From assembly GCF_027744825.2 (NCBI RefSeq), contig NC_071342.1, positions 11,365,501 through 11,429,500 of the forward strand: a stretch of 64,000 nt of DNA. The letters run 5' to 3'. The position numbers were made by a program, and so were the translations under genes. The notes under the pieces are model-generated. The model worked only from the letters and a program-made list of their open reading frames with translations. It did not search any database and was not told the DNA's origin. This document shows positions 1 through 16,100 of this stretch, piece after piece. This DNA is from Synchiropus splendidus (taxonomy: Eukaryota; Chordata; Actinopteri; Syngnathiformes; Callionymidae). Every line of letters starts with the position of its first letter. The stretch's first letter is position 1.

Positions 1-507
1 AACTGGCGGTATGTTCTTGTTTTCCATGCCCCTTTTGTGTCAGGAAATCCTAAATTTAGGGAATTTACTACCAGAAAAAGTGCTCTTTCCCCTTTACTTT
101 TTTTCCCAGCCCACCTCTATTCATAGACTTCCCATGTTCCAGAGACTCCTAGCCTGAAGATAATGTGTGAAATAAACTGTCTCAGCACGTGTACAGTTCA
201 TTTCTAACACATTTTTCTTGCTGCCTACAAGTGTCAAGCTTTTTTCCTGTGAACATAGTGACTACCAACAGACTCCTTAAGTGATGTGTGTGAAAGCTGG
301 TTGGTAACCAAAGCCTGGATGATGTTGTAGTACTGTATGCAAAAATCTGGCATTTAAAAAGTGACTGACATCAGGAAAACTACATGGGAATAAATGTGAT
401 GTTAGTCGCTGACTGTGGTGAAGCCTGGATACTCTGCAAGGACGACGGTGTCTTTGTAACCAGGAACCATCAAAGTCCATCAATGTCTTCATGAATTCCC
501 CCACCAG
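1..507 (+). other. Intron of the ankrd2-like gene (partial)
   Basis: Non-coding sequence upstream of the first visible ankyrin exon. It ends in a standard 3' splice site (CCACCAG just before 508). I see no further ankyrin-repeat exon here, so the preceding exon lies off the left edge. Confidence 0.6.
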
Positions 508-806
508 GAAGGAGACACGCCGCTACATGATGCCGTTCGACTCAACAGATTCAGAATAGTCAAGATGCTCATCGGAGCCGGCGCCGACATGAAAGTTCAA
601 AACAACGTAAGTGCTTTGCTCCCAAATGTTCCTCCTCAGAGGCCGTGACAATGTGGCTGGTATTTCAGGAGGGACTGACTGCTGTCCAGCAGATTAAACA
701 ATGGCAACTTGATATCATGGAGACCCTGGACCAGCCTGCAGGGCCGGGGTCAGTGCCAGCTGAGAACGGCACCCGAGAGGAGGGGCGAAATCCCAGGTTG
801 AAATGA
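508..806 (+). CDS. ankrd2: Ankyrin repeat domain protein 2-like, last two coding exons (5' partial)
   Basis: Two coding exons are visible. Exon 508-606 is 33 codons in phase 0, bounded by CAG and GTAAGT, and reads [20 protein letters not shown] followed by a GADMKVQNN end: one complete ankyrin repeat with the family's [11 protein letters not shown] signature. Exon 669-806 opens [20 protein letters not shown] and ends in TGA after a hydrophilic Gly/Pro/Glu-rich tail. The single-repeat exon size and the final W-containing exon match the ANKRD1/ANKRD2 (CARP) family. These proteins bind the titin N2A region in striated muscle and shuttle to the nucleus on mechanical stress. ANKRD2 is preferred over ANKRD1 because the next gene is morn4, as on human 10q24, and because the C-terminal tail is longer than in ANKRD1. 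The canonical GKTPxDLV start of the last exon has diverged to GLTAVQQI. The remaining repeats lie outside the window. Confidence 0.75.
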
Positions 807-1130
807 TACCGTGGCCATGTCATGTTCAGCAAATGCTGCTTCTGTGAACTCTGTGTTGGATAGGAACCAGTCCAGTCGTGGTTTAAAGTGACTCCCCCAA
901 AACACCAAGTGGGTTTGAGGTTAGAATGTGCTACACTGAAACTGTGCAGGTACCGGTGGTCAGGCCGGGCACCTCCTACCACCTTCCTATGTTGAGGTGT
1001 TGCACTCAGATCCTTTAGAACTGCAAACTTTCCAGCGCTAACTTTGATGAATCACTATACGCCGTGTGAATCTCTGATTCAAATCAGCCAGACAGTCTCA
1101 ATAAGCGGATTCAAGTGTGGTGTTTACCAA

Positions 1131-1136
1131 AATAAA
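1131..1136 (+). promoter_or_regulatory. Candidate polyadenylation signal AATAAA for the ankrd2-like gene
   Basis: First plus-strand AATAAA after the stop codon, giving a 3'UTR of about 330 nt. Position and motif only. Confidence 0.4.
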
Positions 1137-4100
1137 TCGGAGGCCCAGGGTCAAGCTTTTGGTCTTTCAACCCCCATTTCATTCCAAATCTCCACTTCTG
1201 TGTCATCACGAGAGATTGAAGGTTCAAGAGGGTGGTTCAGGAAACGGATGTCTTCCATCCTCCCCAAGCCAGAAATGATCGCCAGTCACCACCGGCAGAT
1301 GATGGATTTTGATGGAGAACTGTTGCCGAGTCAGAGCTTGTAGCCCCTAAGTGGCGGCCGGGGACAAACATCAGGACGGTAGATGCCCGTGTATATGACT
1401 CCTGCTGAAATCCGGGCCAGCGTCGGGCGATCGCTGCTCAAGTTACTTCTCTGAAGCGCTTGTGCGTTTGCGACGGCGCCAACCTCAGCACCTGTCGCCA
1501 TGGTACTTCAAACGTGATTTCGCAGTAAAGATTACACCGACGTCATGTGTGGTGGCTCTGAGATTTACGGGATGAAGTGAGCTGCTTTGCCACGTACGAG
1601 AGACGCGTCATCTTTGGCGAATTACACGTAGGACATTTCTGTGATCAAGCTAGTCATGCTAACATTTGAAGTTACATATATATAGACATATATTTTAAAG
1701 GCTCATCATACATGGGAGCATCATATCTAACAACTTTGATTCTTTTTTTTTAACTAATGTCCAGGCCACATATTCCAAAAAAACAATTTGTGGTTGACTT
1801 GAACCACCTGATGGATGAGCTGGATGGATGAACAATCTGGCAGGGAGGAATGGGAAGCCAGCCAGAGGAAAGCTGGATTAAGGAGGTCAACGCAGCTGAT
1901 AAAACAAGATTAGGAAGATTTAGGGAGACAGGAGGTAGAGACGCATATTGAGAGCCAATGTCCGTTCAGTGTCCCAAACACATAGTGAGAGAATTAAACT
2001 ATCCAAATGTTGAAGATCCAGGTGGTGACCAGATCTTTGGGTGACACTTGGAAGAGAAGGCTTTTTTTTGTCGTGAACCTGCTGGAGCCAGGGATGAGGT
2101 GCTCCAGCACCAGCCCTTTTGTTTCTTCATCTTCTTCTTCCTTAAATTCTGGAGAATTTATTGAATTAAATTTGAAATGCATTTTGTTTTGGATCGCAAG
2201 TTGGTCGTCAAAAAAAAAAAAATCAGTGGCTCTTGGTGGAATGCATTATATTTAAAGACGAACGTGCAAACTTGTGGTCTGACCGTAAAGTCACATGTAA
2301 AGGACCTTCTAAGTTTAGAGTTTGATTATTTCGGTGACGAATTGACGCAGCAACAACAAGGCCGTGCTGATCATTTGTGTTAAGAGAACAAGGAGAACAG
2401 AGTGTTGGAGAGACGAGAGTGAAATCCAGATTCCCCGGAGGCAAACTGTGACATGAGCTGATGAAGGCCGACATGTCTGTTGGAGTCAAGGAGCCGAACT
2501 GGCTCAGAGGAAATTTCCTCTGTCATCAGGAGCACAGCTGTTCCTGAGGGACGTTCGCTGGTTTACGTTGGAAAAGCCGAGACTGCCCACCTTGTTTATG
2601 TAATGTCCATTATTGAAAATAGACCATGTGTATCAGTCAGTTTTATTGTTGCACACGAGGCTTTTATACAGATCCAGTAATGGCGTTGGTATTTTATTTT
2701 GTTCATGGTACTGTAGGTTGACTTGACAGTCACATTAGACCTCTGACCTTGGGCTAAACTCTCATCGTGCAGCTCGCCCCTTGGTTTCCACTCTCTCCCC
2801 ACTTTCTGCAGGTCAAACAACAATTTTGTATTCTGATTTTCCATCCCACTTCAGACACCATTTGAAACTAAGATAGGAGAAGACATGCAAAACCTGGAGA
2901 TGGACTTCAGTGAAGTCATCGTCTGGTCAAGAAAGAAACCAGCCAGATTTAACTTGGAAAATAGGTTCGAGCCTCCCATTAGTTAGGGTCCGGCAACACA
3001 AAGTTTCATGAAGAATGAGGTCGACATAGGACCTGAGGGTTCATTCTCCCATAGATGGCCACTGTAGAGTCCAAATCTCAATGGATTTGCGGATGAATTA
3101 ACTATGAATCTTGAGCAATAGCAAGGGTTTATCAAAACATTTCTCAATGAAAGGCATTCTAAGAAAATATGTCAGTGTGTAACCTGGTTTTTGCCAGACA
3201 CAATATAATGTCCTGAATTAACATGTGCTCTCCAGATTCACATCTGGAATCGTTGTAGTTTTCAAGACGAAAAATTGTCTCAATATCATTACAGAAGTAG
3301 AACAACATAGAGCAACAACACTGCTTTTTTTCCTGAGTGCAGTACTTTCATGGTTTCCATTTACATTCTTAATTTTTTTTTTTTTCATCGTTCTCCTCTG
3401 TTGTGGTTTTTCTTCCCATCTCACATCTTGATCACTGACCGGAAGAGTTGCCAGGCTGCAGCAGCTTCTTCTGCTTGATCAACTTGGACATTGCTAATGG
3501 TGCGTTCCGCTCGCGCCTGCCAGTCGAATTCGGGCTTCAGAGCACTGAAACTGCCTTTAATGTCAACAACTCCTGCCACATTCTGACATTCAAAAATGGC
3601 TGCCGTATGTCTCAGTTCCAAATAAGAGCCGCGGGATCGTCCTTCTCTCCTCCCTGCAGCTGACAGGCGCCTGTGTCTGGGCAGCTCAGCTGCTCTGGAA
3701 CACAATCCAGTTTGACTCTCAAATGATGTGATGTCATCACCAGCAACAGCAAATGCAGACTGTATTCAAAATGGATGAAAGTTGCTGTGAACTCACATTT
3801 GACTACGGGCCATGCACACTTCGGGTGTTAGCATCACGTGCTTCTTCATTCCGGAGCCTGGTGACTGTCGTCTTTGTCAGCCGAGATGGAAGTTCTTGTT
3901 CCTCTTCAAAGGAACATTCATGACCGATATAACTGGATTTAGACCCTGGGTCTCGAGTTAGCTGTGTTTGTAAAGTTATCGAAATGTGAAATAACATTGG
4001 AAAACCTGCTCTGTCATGCAGTTAATATTATAGATATTTTCACAGGTTTTTTTTTCATCTGGCAAGGTATGTGAGAAACAGCAAGTTGGAACGACGGCAA

Positions 4101-6019
4101 TTCAGGATGAGGTTCACAGGTGGTCAGTGAGATAAGGACTCTCTGGAGGGAAGGACGCTTTGGTGTATTATGAAAATGTACAATAAGACTCAACGATAGG
4201 CGGCTCAGAGTAGAACACCAGTTGGCTCGCACTTTGATTTTCTATACTGTTGAAGGGGACTCTGCAGGACTGCAGCCCCTGTGATCTCACCTCAGATCGA
4301 CGAAACAAAGGGAAGGTTTAATAAAAAGATGGCCATCTGCTTCACTTTTTGAAATCTGAGGCCCACTCACGACACATGAGAAGTCCAATAAAACACACAT
4401 CCTATTTCACCGCCACATCTTTATTAAACGCAACTGGCCCTTTTAGACTCTCCATCTCCAGGAGGAAGAGACACTATACTGTACAGTAGTTCCTCTAAGA
4501 GGCACTCAAAGCAACATTATTTTGGTGCTGAAAAAAAAAAAAAGGTTGCCATGGCAATGATATTTTTCTCGGCAGGTGAGTCTGGAGAGGCACGCTTTGA
4601 AAGCACCAGAAGCAAATCCATGTGAAATTCATGTTCCAGCTCATCACAAACATACATCCGACAGTAGGGTGGTGTACTCCGCTGTGTTGTGTACGCACAA
4701 AAACGACCTCAAATTTCCTGATTACTGCATTGAGATAAACCACTAGGGACCGTACCTCCAGCCAGAGCTAGAGATTGACTATTGATTTTTTATTTTTTTT
4801 TATTCTTTAATGGAATACCACAGTCATAAAACTCTAAATGCGATACTCCAAAGCAGAGATGTTTACAACAGAAACTAAATTCCACAAACATTTGTTTTTT
4901 TTTGTTTGTTTTTTTATCGATGCTCTGGCGCCGCAGGTGAAAGTGTTCTTATTGATTTGTCTGACATAAAGCAAGTCCGGCGTATCAGCAGCATCATTCA
5001 CTCGTCTTTGGTCGAGGTTCTACGTGAGCCACCGGAGACGCGCGTGTCGTAAGGCCGTGTAATGACGATTCAAGTACTAGTGTTGTGATCACAGACCAGT
5101 TGTGACAGGCTATATGGTGAACTAACACCTTCACACTTGCTAACATATAGAGGAAGGAGTGCGGATTTCATAGGTCCAAGTCATCACTTCAACACACACA
5201 ACTACAAACTACAGGTGAATTTTGTTCAGCTGCCTCCATAATGTCCATAAATGAACAATATATTTTTAACATTTGTACAGCTGTAAAGATCATAGTTGGA
5301 GTTGGAATGGAAGTATGAAGGCAAAGATGATACACATTGTTTCTAGGCGAAAAGTGACCAGTTCTGTGAAGTGTTTCCCTTTGCGTTGAGTATTTAGGAG
5401 AAGACAGGATGAACAGTAGCGGTTTGGTGCGCGTGACTGACTTTGTTTAGCTACTTCCAAGAGTTCTGGTCATCCCTTCCCTTGCCAGCTCTGAATGAAG
5501 GGCTACTCTTCAGCTGACGTTCATGCCCTCTCCAGGTGGTCTGACATCTGGTCCTGCAGCAGCTGGATCGAAGCTTTCACCTCCTTAAAAGACTCGACAA
5601 GAACAATACTCAGATGACTACGCTGAAGTTTGTTTGAAACTGAGTTTGAGATGAGCAGTGTGAGGGCGCTCTCTTTCTTCTGCCAAGTGTGTGAAGCTTT
5701 TTTTTTTTTTAAGGCAAACGTGAAAATAAACTTGAAACAATCTGAAACAAAGCATTCAGTGGATGCCTCAGAAGCTAACGGGTCATAGCGGAATGTAGCG
5801 TTTTCAAAGTGGCCAGGAGCGGCAGATGTGCAACTGGCTAACTCTGAAGTACAAGGAAATGCATGATAAAAAGAGTGCTCCATGGTTTCATCCAGCCAAC
5901 AGAGTGTGTTTGTTCTGAGTCACATGACTTCATCAATGAGGAAAAGGCAGCAGAGGGAGCTGAAGAAGGGGATAGTCCACGTCCCTGAGGCTCTCCAGGA
6001 AGGAACCTCCACCAGGTTG
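1137..6019. other. Convergent intergenic region and morn4 3'UTR
   Basis: No supported gene. The stretch holds the space between the two convergent genes and, at its right end, the 3'UTR of morn4. Minus-strand polyadenylation candidates (TTTATT on the plus strand) occur at about 4798-4803 and 4420-4425, but none is decisive. Short poly-A/poly-T runs are frequent. The small open frames here carry no recognisable protein. Confidence 0.4.
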
Positions 6020-9851
<3,832 letters not shown>

Positions 9852-10126
9852 TTATTCATCCCGCCGTCAAACATGAAGCCAAAGAGACAGGCGCCCTGAT
9901 GGAGTGACGGTTTCAGTGTCTGCTGAATGGCAGCCAGGTGTTCTGTTACACACACACACACACACGCACAGCTCGCTAGCAGGGTCCAACTTGTGAATCA
10001 CTATCGGCATGTCTCGATCCCCGTCGCCTTTGTGGACATGTTGCTGGATACGGTTTCAGTGGCGAAGACGCGCAGCAACAACGCGGGGGTGAAGCAGCGA
10101 CGGGACGAACAGAAACTGCCATTTAC

Positions 10127-10290
10127 CTTCACGTCGTCGTCTGTGAAGCATGGACCCGGAGTGCACGATGAGAGGGGCGTGAAAATATGATAACACCGGC
10201 TCGCACAAACGTATGTCGCCTTCAGGCGCACCTCGGTACATTCGGCCGGCTACTGTTACGATGAGCCGCGAAGGTGTAAAAGCTCCGACG
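10127..10290 (-). promoter_or_regulatory. morn4: Probable morn4 5'UTR exon and promoter region
   Basis: A GC/CpG-rich stretch ends on the minus strand at a good donor (GTGAAG then GTAAAT; exon end 10127). It lies at the expected distance upstream of the first coding exon. The upstream boundary is a guess. A ten-codon uORF starts in it at about 10151 (ATG, then Leu His and an Arg run). If spliced to 9831, its TGA at 9826-9824 overlaps the first base of the morn4 ATG. Confidence 0.4.
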
Positions 10291-10339
10291 GCACCTGAAG
10301 GCATCATCACGGCGTCATTGCGGCCATTGCGATATTTGA

Positions 10340-12920
10340 TCAGATCAGTCCTTTTCTCGGGACTGTTTCATGCTGTGAGAACTCTTTGACAGTTGGATGT
10401 GGAGAAAGAAATACATAAAATATTGCTGTTATCGAAATACTATACTAAATACTAATTAGAATATAAACATGACAGTAGAAAACATGAATACATTTACAAT
10501 GTACGACTACAACAGATGTCCAGGAGGAAGAGGCTCATTTTTCCATTGTGTTTGTAAATGTGTAGAGTTAAAAACAGCTAAATTCATTTTGTGAGCCAGT
10601 GTTTTTCACATGCCAAGAAATGTATAAGTGCAACGTGGAGGAGTATGTCAGAGCCAAGCACTGCTCAATGGATGGAAGGACTGATAGAACTCTATATAAG
10701 TGAAAAAAGTCATTTAAAAAAAACAGCAAAAGATTGAGAAAATATGAAACCCCTTCCTGGAAATTGTATTTCATTGAGTCCCGATGAAACAGCAGATAGG
10801 GAATAAATGGACAATTGATTCTAAACATGGACACAACCTACTCTTCATAGATGAAGGACTAAAGACTAATTTACGTTATTTTATTTTTCCCTGTTTATTA
10901 CCTGTTTATTACGTATCATTACTATTTTTATTTTGATTTGCCTTTATCGAGGCAATGAAGCTTTTGTTTTTCTGGATGTTTGAGTGCACTGGATAATATG
11001 TCAGAAAACATATTCGTATTAAGGAAAACATTTTGTTACCGAAAAAGAAATTAACGTAAACAAGAAATGAACAACATTTACTTGTGCTATGGGAGGGAAA
11101 TGTCACCATAACAAGAGTAAATTAAATCCAGCGATACAAACATTCAAAGTTGTTAAACACGCATACATGATTCTAATATGAATTCAGTCATTTTCTTACA
11201 GTGTTGTGGGGGTGAGGCACGAGAGGCCTACACTAATTCAGAGCCATCAATTAACCTCCATACTTTAGAAATAGGGATCCACATGGTGACAATACAGACT
11301 CCACACAGAAAGGACCAACCCACAGTTGCCTCAAGCAGGATTCATGACCTTCTTTCAGCGACAGTGCCGCAGTGAGCAGTACTCGCTTGCTTTATACTTG
11401 TTGATGTAACACACTGAAAGTCTCACAGCTGCAGGAAGGAAAGTGTACGGCTCCACAGGACAGTGTGTACCCAACTGTCACTGTAGTAGTTCTTCCACAT
11501 GGATGCGACAGGTTCTTTAAATTGATTAAAATTGCTCTTTCACTCTAAAGGTACATTCACACCACCAGCTACATCCCAAGCAATGCAACTGGTAATAATG
11601 ATGTAATTACAAGATAAAACTGGAATGAGGCTGCATTAACAGATTCTCTCAGGACCAAACTATGTTGCAATGTCTGCAAATTAAAATACTAGAACTTGTC
11701 TTACTGTCTTGAATGTCTTTAGCATTAGTAACTGTATGCTGCTGTTACCACCAACATTTCCCCGCTGTCTAGTCTAGTCCAGATCAAGAAACACAAGAGT
11801 TTGAGTTGGGTTCTTGACAGATTTTCATTTCAGTAGTGTTTTCATCCACCGTAACTGCGCTTAGGTATTTTGCAGTTTGTACACATTCCATGTTATAAAA
11901 CAACCCAATCCCTTCCCAAAACAACAATTCAAAAGCTTCATTTATTTACAATCAAGAAATTGGAAAAAGCTAGATATTAAAGCAGAGTTTTATGGCGATA
12001 AAAATTCTTCCGTCAAAGCTGACATCAATTCCAATGACTGTTCTGTGGTCTCCTCCCAGGTGCATGGTGAACCTTCAGGAAATGCAAGCCAGATGATCAC
12101 ACTGATGAATATTAATACACAATATCCCCCTGCACCCCCTCATTCCTCCCCGGTTCAAAACTCAAGTTGGAATATGTAATAGGTCAGAGCAAAGAGAAAC
12201 ATTGATTTTTTTCTCTCTTTCTCATTGAAGTGAATTCTGTGGCAATATTCCAGACCAATACATTTTCTTGTTGCATTATAAATCACCTAAAAATGATTTG
12301 CTTTTCTTCATAACTAGGCAGTCGACACAGGTTTTGTAACCTTATGGTTCAAGTCAGACAAGCAACGTTATGTATGGTGAATCTCATGTTTTGTTAGAGG
12401 GGCAGAGATTCACCGATCCATGACGTGCCATCCCAACAACATAGTGAGTCATGATACACGATACATGCAATAGCATTAGATGCATGCAGTTGGCTCCAAA
12501 TGATATTAAATGTTAATAAAACAGACACCAAAAAATAGATCACCTACAAATACAATGCATGTCAATACTGTGCGCCACCCGGATTAAAGGCGTCCAGCCA
12601 GATGAGCTTCAGAGTGTGAATCTTCCAGTGAAACTCATGTGGATGGAAGAGAATTTGACGACAGCGGATGGAGCCAGTGTTTGTGTTCAGAAGCACAGTG
12701 GGAGGTGAGGGAGGATAATCTGTGTTTTCTGAAACTGTCCACGTTCATGCTACATGCTAAAATTAGCCTTCGATCTCTCGTCCAACCATGTCAACGTTGT
12801 GAATTAACATTTCAAGTTATTACCGTGTGGTTACAGCAACGTTTGCTGCCCACGTGATCCGGAGAATTACTGGTGTTTACATTTGGGAAGGTATTGATGA
12901 ACGTGTTTGACTGAAGCCCA
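10340..12920. other. Intergenic region between divergent morn4 and lcor
   Basis: AT-rich sequence with no supported gene, RNA gene or clear transposon. The open frames present lack splice context or family similarity. Confidence 0.4.
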
Positions 12921-12924
12921 CTTC

Positions 12925-13041
12925 TCTCTCGCGCGCGCGCTCCCCCCTCCCCTTCCCCCATGCGGCGGCGACGCGCGCGTCCCTGTGGGCCTCGCGCTTC
13001 CTCCTTCCGTGCGGGTGCCCGCCAGAGAAGAACGATAGAAA
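12925..13041 (+). promoter_or_regulatory. lcor: lcor CpG-rich promoter / 5'UTR
   Basis: A dense CpG block (runs of GCGCGC and GCGGCGGCGACGCG) lies directly upstream of the ATG at 13042 in otherwise AT-rich surroundings, typical of a housekeeping-style vertebrate promoter. No TATA box is evident. The transcription start cannot be placed from sequence alone. Confidence 0.6.
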
Positions 13042-13138
13042 ATGGCGAGTCAGTGTAAAAGGCAGCAATGCACAATCGACAGGCGCGGCTTTCGGCAGGA
13101 ACTGGACTCTTGGCGGCACAAACTCATCCACTGCGTAG
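13042..13138 (+). CDS. lcor: lcor coding exon 1
   Basis: Encodes [20 protein letters not shown] and [12 protein letters not shown], ending in phase 1 at donor GTAAGG. The ATG context is GAAAATGG. The [15 protein letters not shown] motif is diagnostic of the LCOR/LCORL N-terminus. Confidence 0.92.
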
Positions 13139-16100
13139 GTAAGGATGATGCCTCTCGCTGCCCACCGTGTTTGCGCTTTGAATTCCTCGTGTTCGTGAAG
13201 ATATAGACGTAAATAAACGTGTATTACTGAACGCTCATCCCCCGAGCGACTTTTGTCTTCAACTGTTTCCCCTACCGGGTTGCTGGGTTCACTTCTCTAA
13301 AGTCATGTTGTGCACCGACTCGTGTGTCGTGCTCGAGTGTTTCTTATTGGTAAAAGTTATTTAGAAATGCTCTGTCGTGCGTTACTTTGTTTAAAGGGCA
13401 ACGCTTTAAAGGGAGTGTCGTACAGGAATTATGCATTGCGTCGGCTAAACAACAGAGGCCGTGTGCTTAAATGCGCGTTCTCGTGTGATGATACTGTAGT
13501 TTTGGGTGGGGGAGGTCAAACATCTTTAGGGCTGAGAGTTGCGTGGAGCTGCTATGCCCAACATCCATGAGTTTGTTTCCTTTCACCGAGGAAGCCCCGG
13601 CCTACAGCGTTGGCTACAATGATAATAAACACCTTTGTATCCGTCTTATTTTCAAGATCAAAGCTAGCAACGTGACTCAAGTGTCTTCGTGTACTGACAA
13701 CTGCGTTGTGAGGACCTGCTTGTTCAGCAGTGATGAAAGGTCGGATGACAAGTTGGCTGGATTTAGGATCATAGTAGGCACTTGTGTCGAGCTAAGAAGC
13801 TGAAGAATGCAGACATCCCATACCATTTGAAAGCAATTTGATTCTGTAATGGTGGGTGTTTTTAATGTACTTTATTAATGCAGTGTCTCTATGGCCAAGT
13901 CTTTTCATGCAAAGACTGGTTTTATTCACTCTCAAAGTGCGTTAAGAGCTAGTCCCTCCATGACAAGCTAAAGACTAATCTCTTTGGTTTTAAATTCCTG
14001 AATGAATGCGTTTTCATAAAAGATTGCTGCCTACTGTCAAATAGATTCGGCAAACTTTTCAGCGTCAAGCTGACGTGTGAAAGCTGCGGATTCACCTCTG
14101 AAAGCTGCATCACTTTGGTATTATTTGCACCTTCACTCTTCGAGCATCACACCAATAGATGGTCAGAAGTGTCATCTTTAGCTGTTTGTAGATAGACAGG
14201 TTTCACTGGTTTTGGGGGCTGCAGAAACGGTCGCTGGCCGGTTATCTGAGAATTTGGTCCGTTTATCAGTGTTCCCTCTGCCTGTGATCTTGTGTGATAT
14301 TTAACAAATGTTTTTTGTGTTTATAATTACCATTTAGATCCACAAATCCTTTGAAAATAATTGGTTGCTGTTTTGAAATGAGAGCTGATCTATGTATGCT
14401 ATTTTTTTCTTCATTTACTGTGTGTGTAGCTCAAGGGGGTGTAGTAATACTACTGCCACCTACTGTCCAAATCTGCTCATTTGAATTTGACTAAAATTGT
14501 TAGTATTTCTATATCTAAGAAAGATATCAAATTATATTGATCGAATAAAACGATATATTTGGATGGGAGGTTGCCATTTCCTTTTTTTGTTATCAATTTT
14601 GACTTTATTAAGCAAAGAGGTTTTTCCATTTCATGGTGGGCAACTGCTATATGTACCTGTGCAACTGCTGGAAGCAGAAGTGTTACATGACTGCAGTGGT
14701 CACATGACACGAAAAATGCTTTCTCGACAATGTATAGTGACCCAGACATGAAATTATGAAGGAATTGTGTTTCGTATTTAAAGGAAGGCGTCTGTAAGTA
14801 ATGTTGTCTTGATATTAAAATGCATTATGTGTAATAACAACATCAACAACAAATCTTTGGTTTTATACAGATTAGTTTTTATATGTAAACAAACTGACAA
14901 GGGGATTACCACTTCCTGTTTAAAGCCAAACAAGAGGGTGAGTCATTTTGACTCTAACTGGTGTTTAAGTGGTTGGATATGGCTAGAAAAGGGATATATT
15001 TTATGTAACAGCAAGGCGCATATTACAACATAAGGCAAGGCCAACACTTTAAATATTAACCATGTTGCAAAGGCAAAAAAGATTCTAACATACATATTTA
15101 CATGGATGAATGCATTTGAGTATTTTAAAGGAAAACACAGTCTTTAAGCTGTCCTTGCTTCAGGTTCTCTTTTGACTTAATATCAAATAAAAAGCAAGGA
15201 ATAAAATGGCAAAGAAGAGATGTTTATCCTTGTCTTATCCTCCTCAACATAATGTCATTTCCTTTTTTTTCCTACTCTGAATTTAAAGTAAAGACCTTCA
15301 GCCACTGTGAATTATTCATTTTAATGCCATGTCTTTGTGCCATTTTTAAACCGCATAGTTACAAATTTAATGGCTGTACATACATTTATGTATGTTATGT
15401 ATCTCCCAACATTCGATCCCAGAATTAAAGCAGAATATTAAAACAGCCAGCATAGCGTTTCGCTCTCCCAGCTGCACTTCTGATGACGCTGGTCTCAAAA
15501 TGTCACATTAAATCAATCACAAGTAAAATCGCTCTCTGCATGCTCTATTGAAACATGTTATATTAGGCATGCATTCCATGTATGACCAACATTTTTGACT
15601 CGGTGAGGAAGCGCTTATATAAAGCTGCCATCAGTGCTGCAATGTGGAATGACAGGAATGTAAATTATTTTAAACAGCCTCTCACTCACCAGTGATAAGT
15701 GTAGTGCGCAAGAAGGGTTTATTGATAAGCAAAGTCAAGGGAGTAGTCGACGTTACCGCAACCTCTGACAGCTGTGCTTCATGTCATGTGCTGTATGAGT
15801 TTTGAAAAGGTTGACATAAAGCATGGCCTCTGTCGCCTAGCTACCTTTTTCTGCAGAAGCTGACTTGTAATTATAGCACTTAGGTCATTCATGTTGCTGC
15901 AAGCCCCATTATGAAGCTGTAGCCAGACCCATTAATATACACCCAAATTCTGTGCATGATATTCTCTCATGTATCCTTCGACCAGGCTCCTGCTATGTCT
16001 AGAAAAAAAATATCTGTGACACAGACTTCTCTCTTTTTGTGACTGCTTATTGTAATGTAATTTAAAAAATACGTTGGTTCATTGAAACAGGCGGTGCTTT

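Noticed and set aside
11877..12179. 100-codon open frame on the plus strand in the morn4-lcor gap
   Set aside because: No recognisable domain, no splice signals or promoter context, and AT-rich composition like its surroundings.
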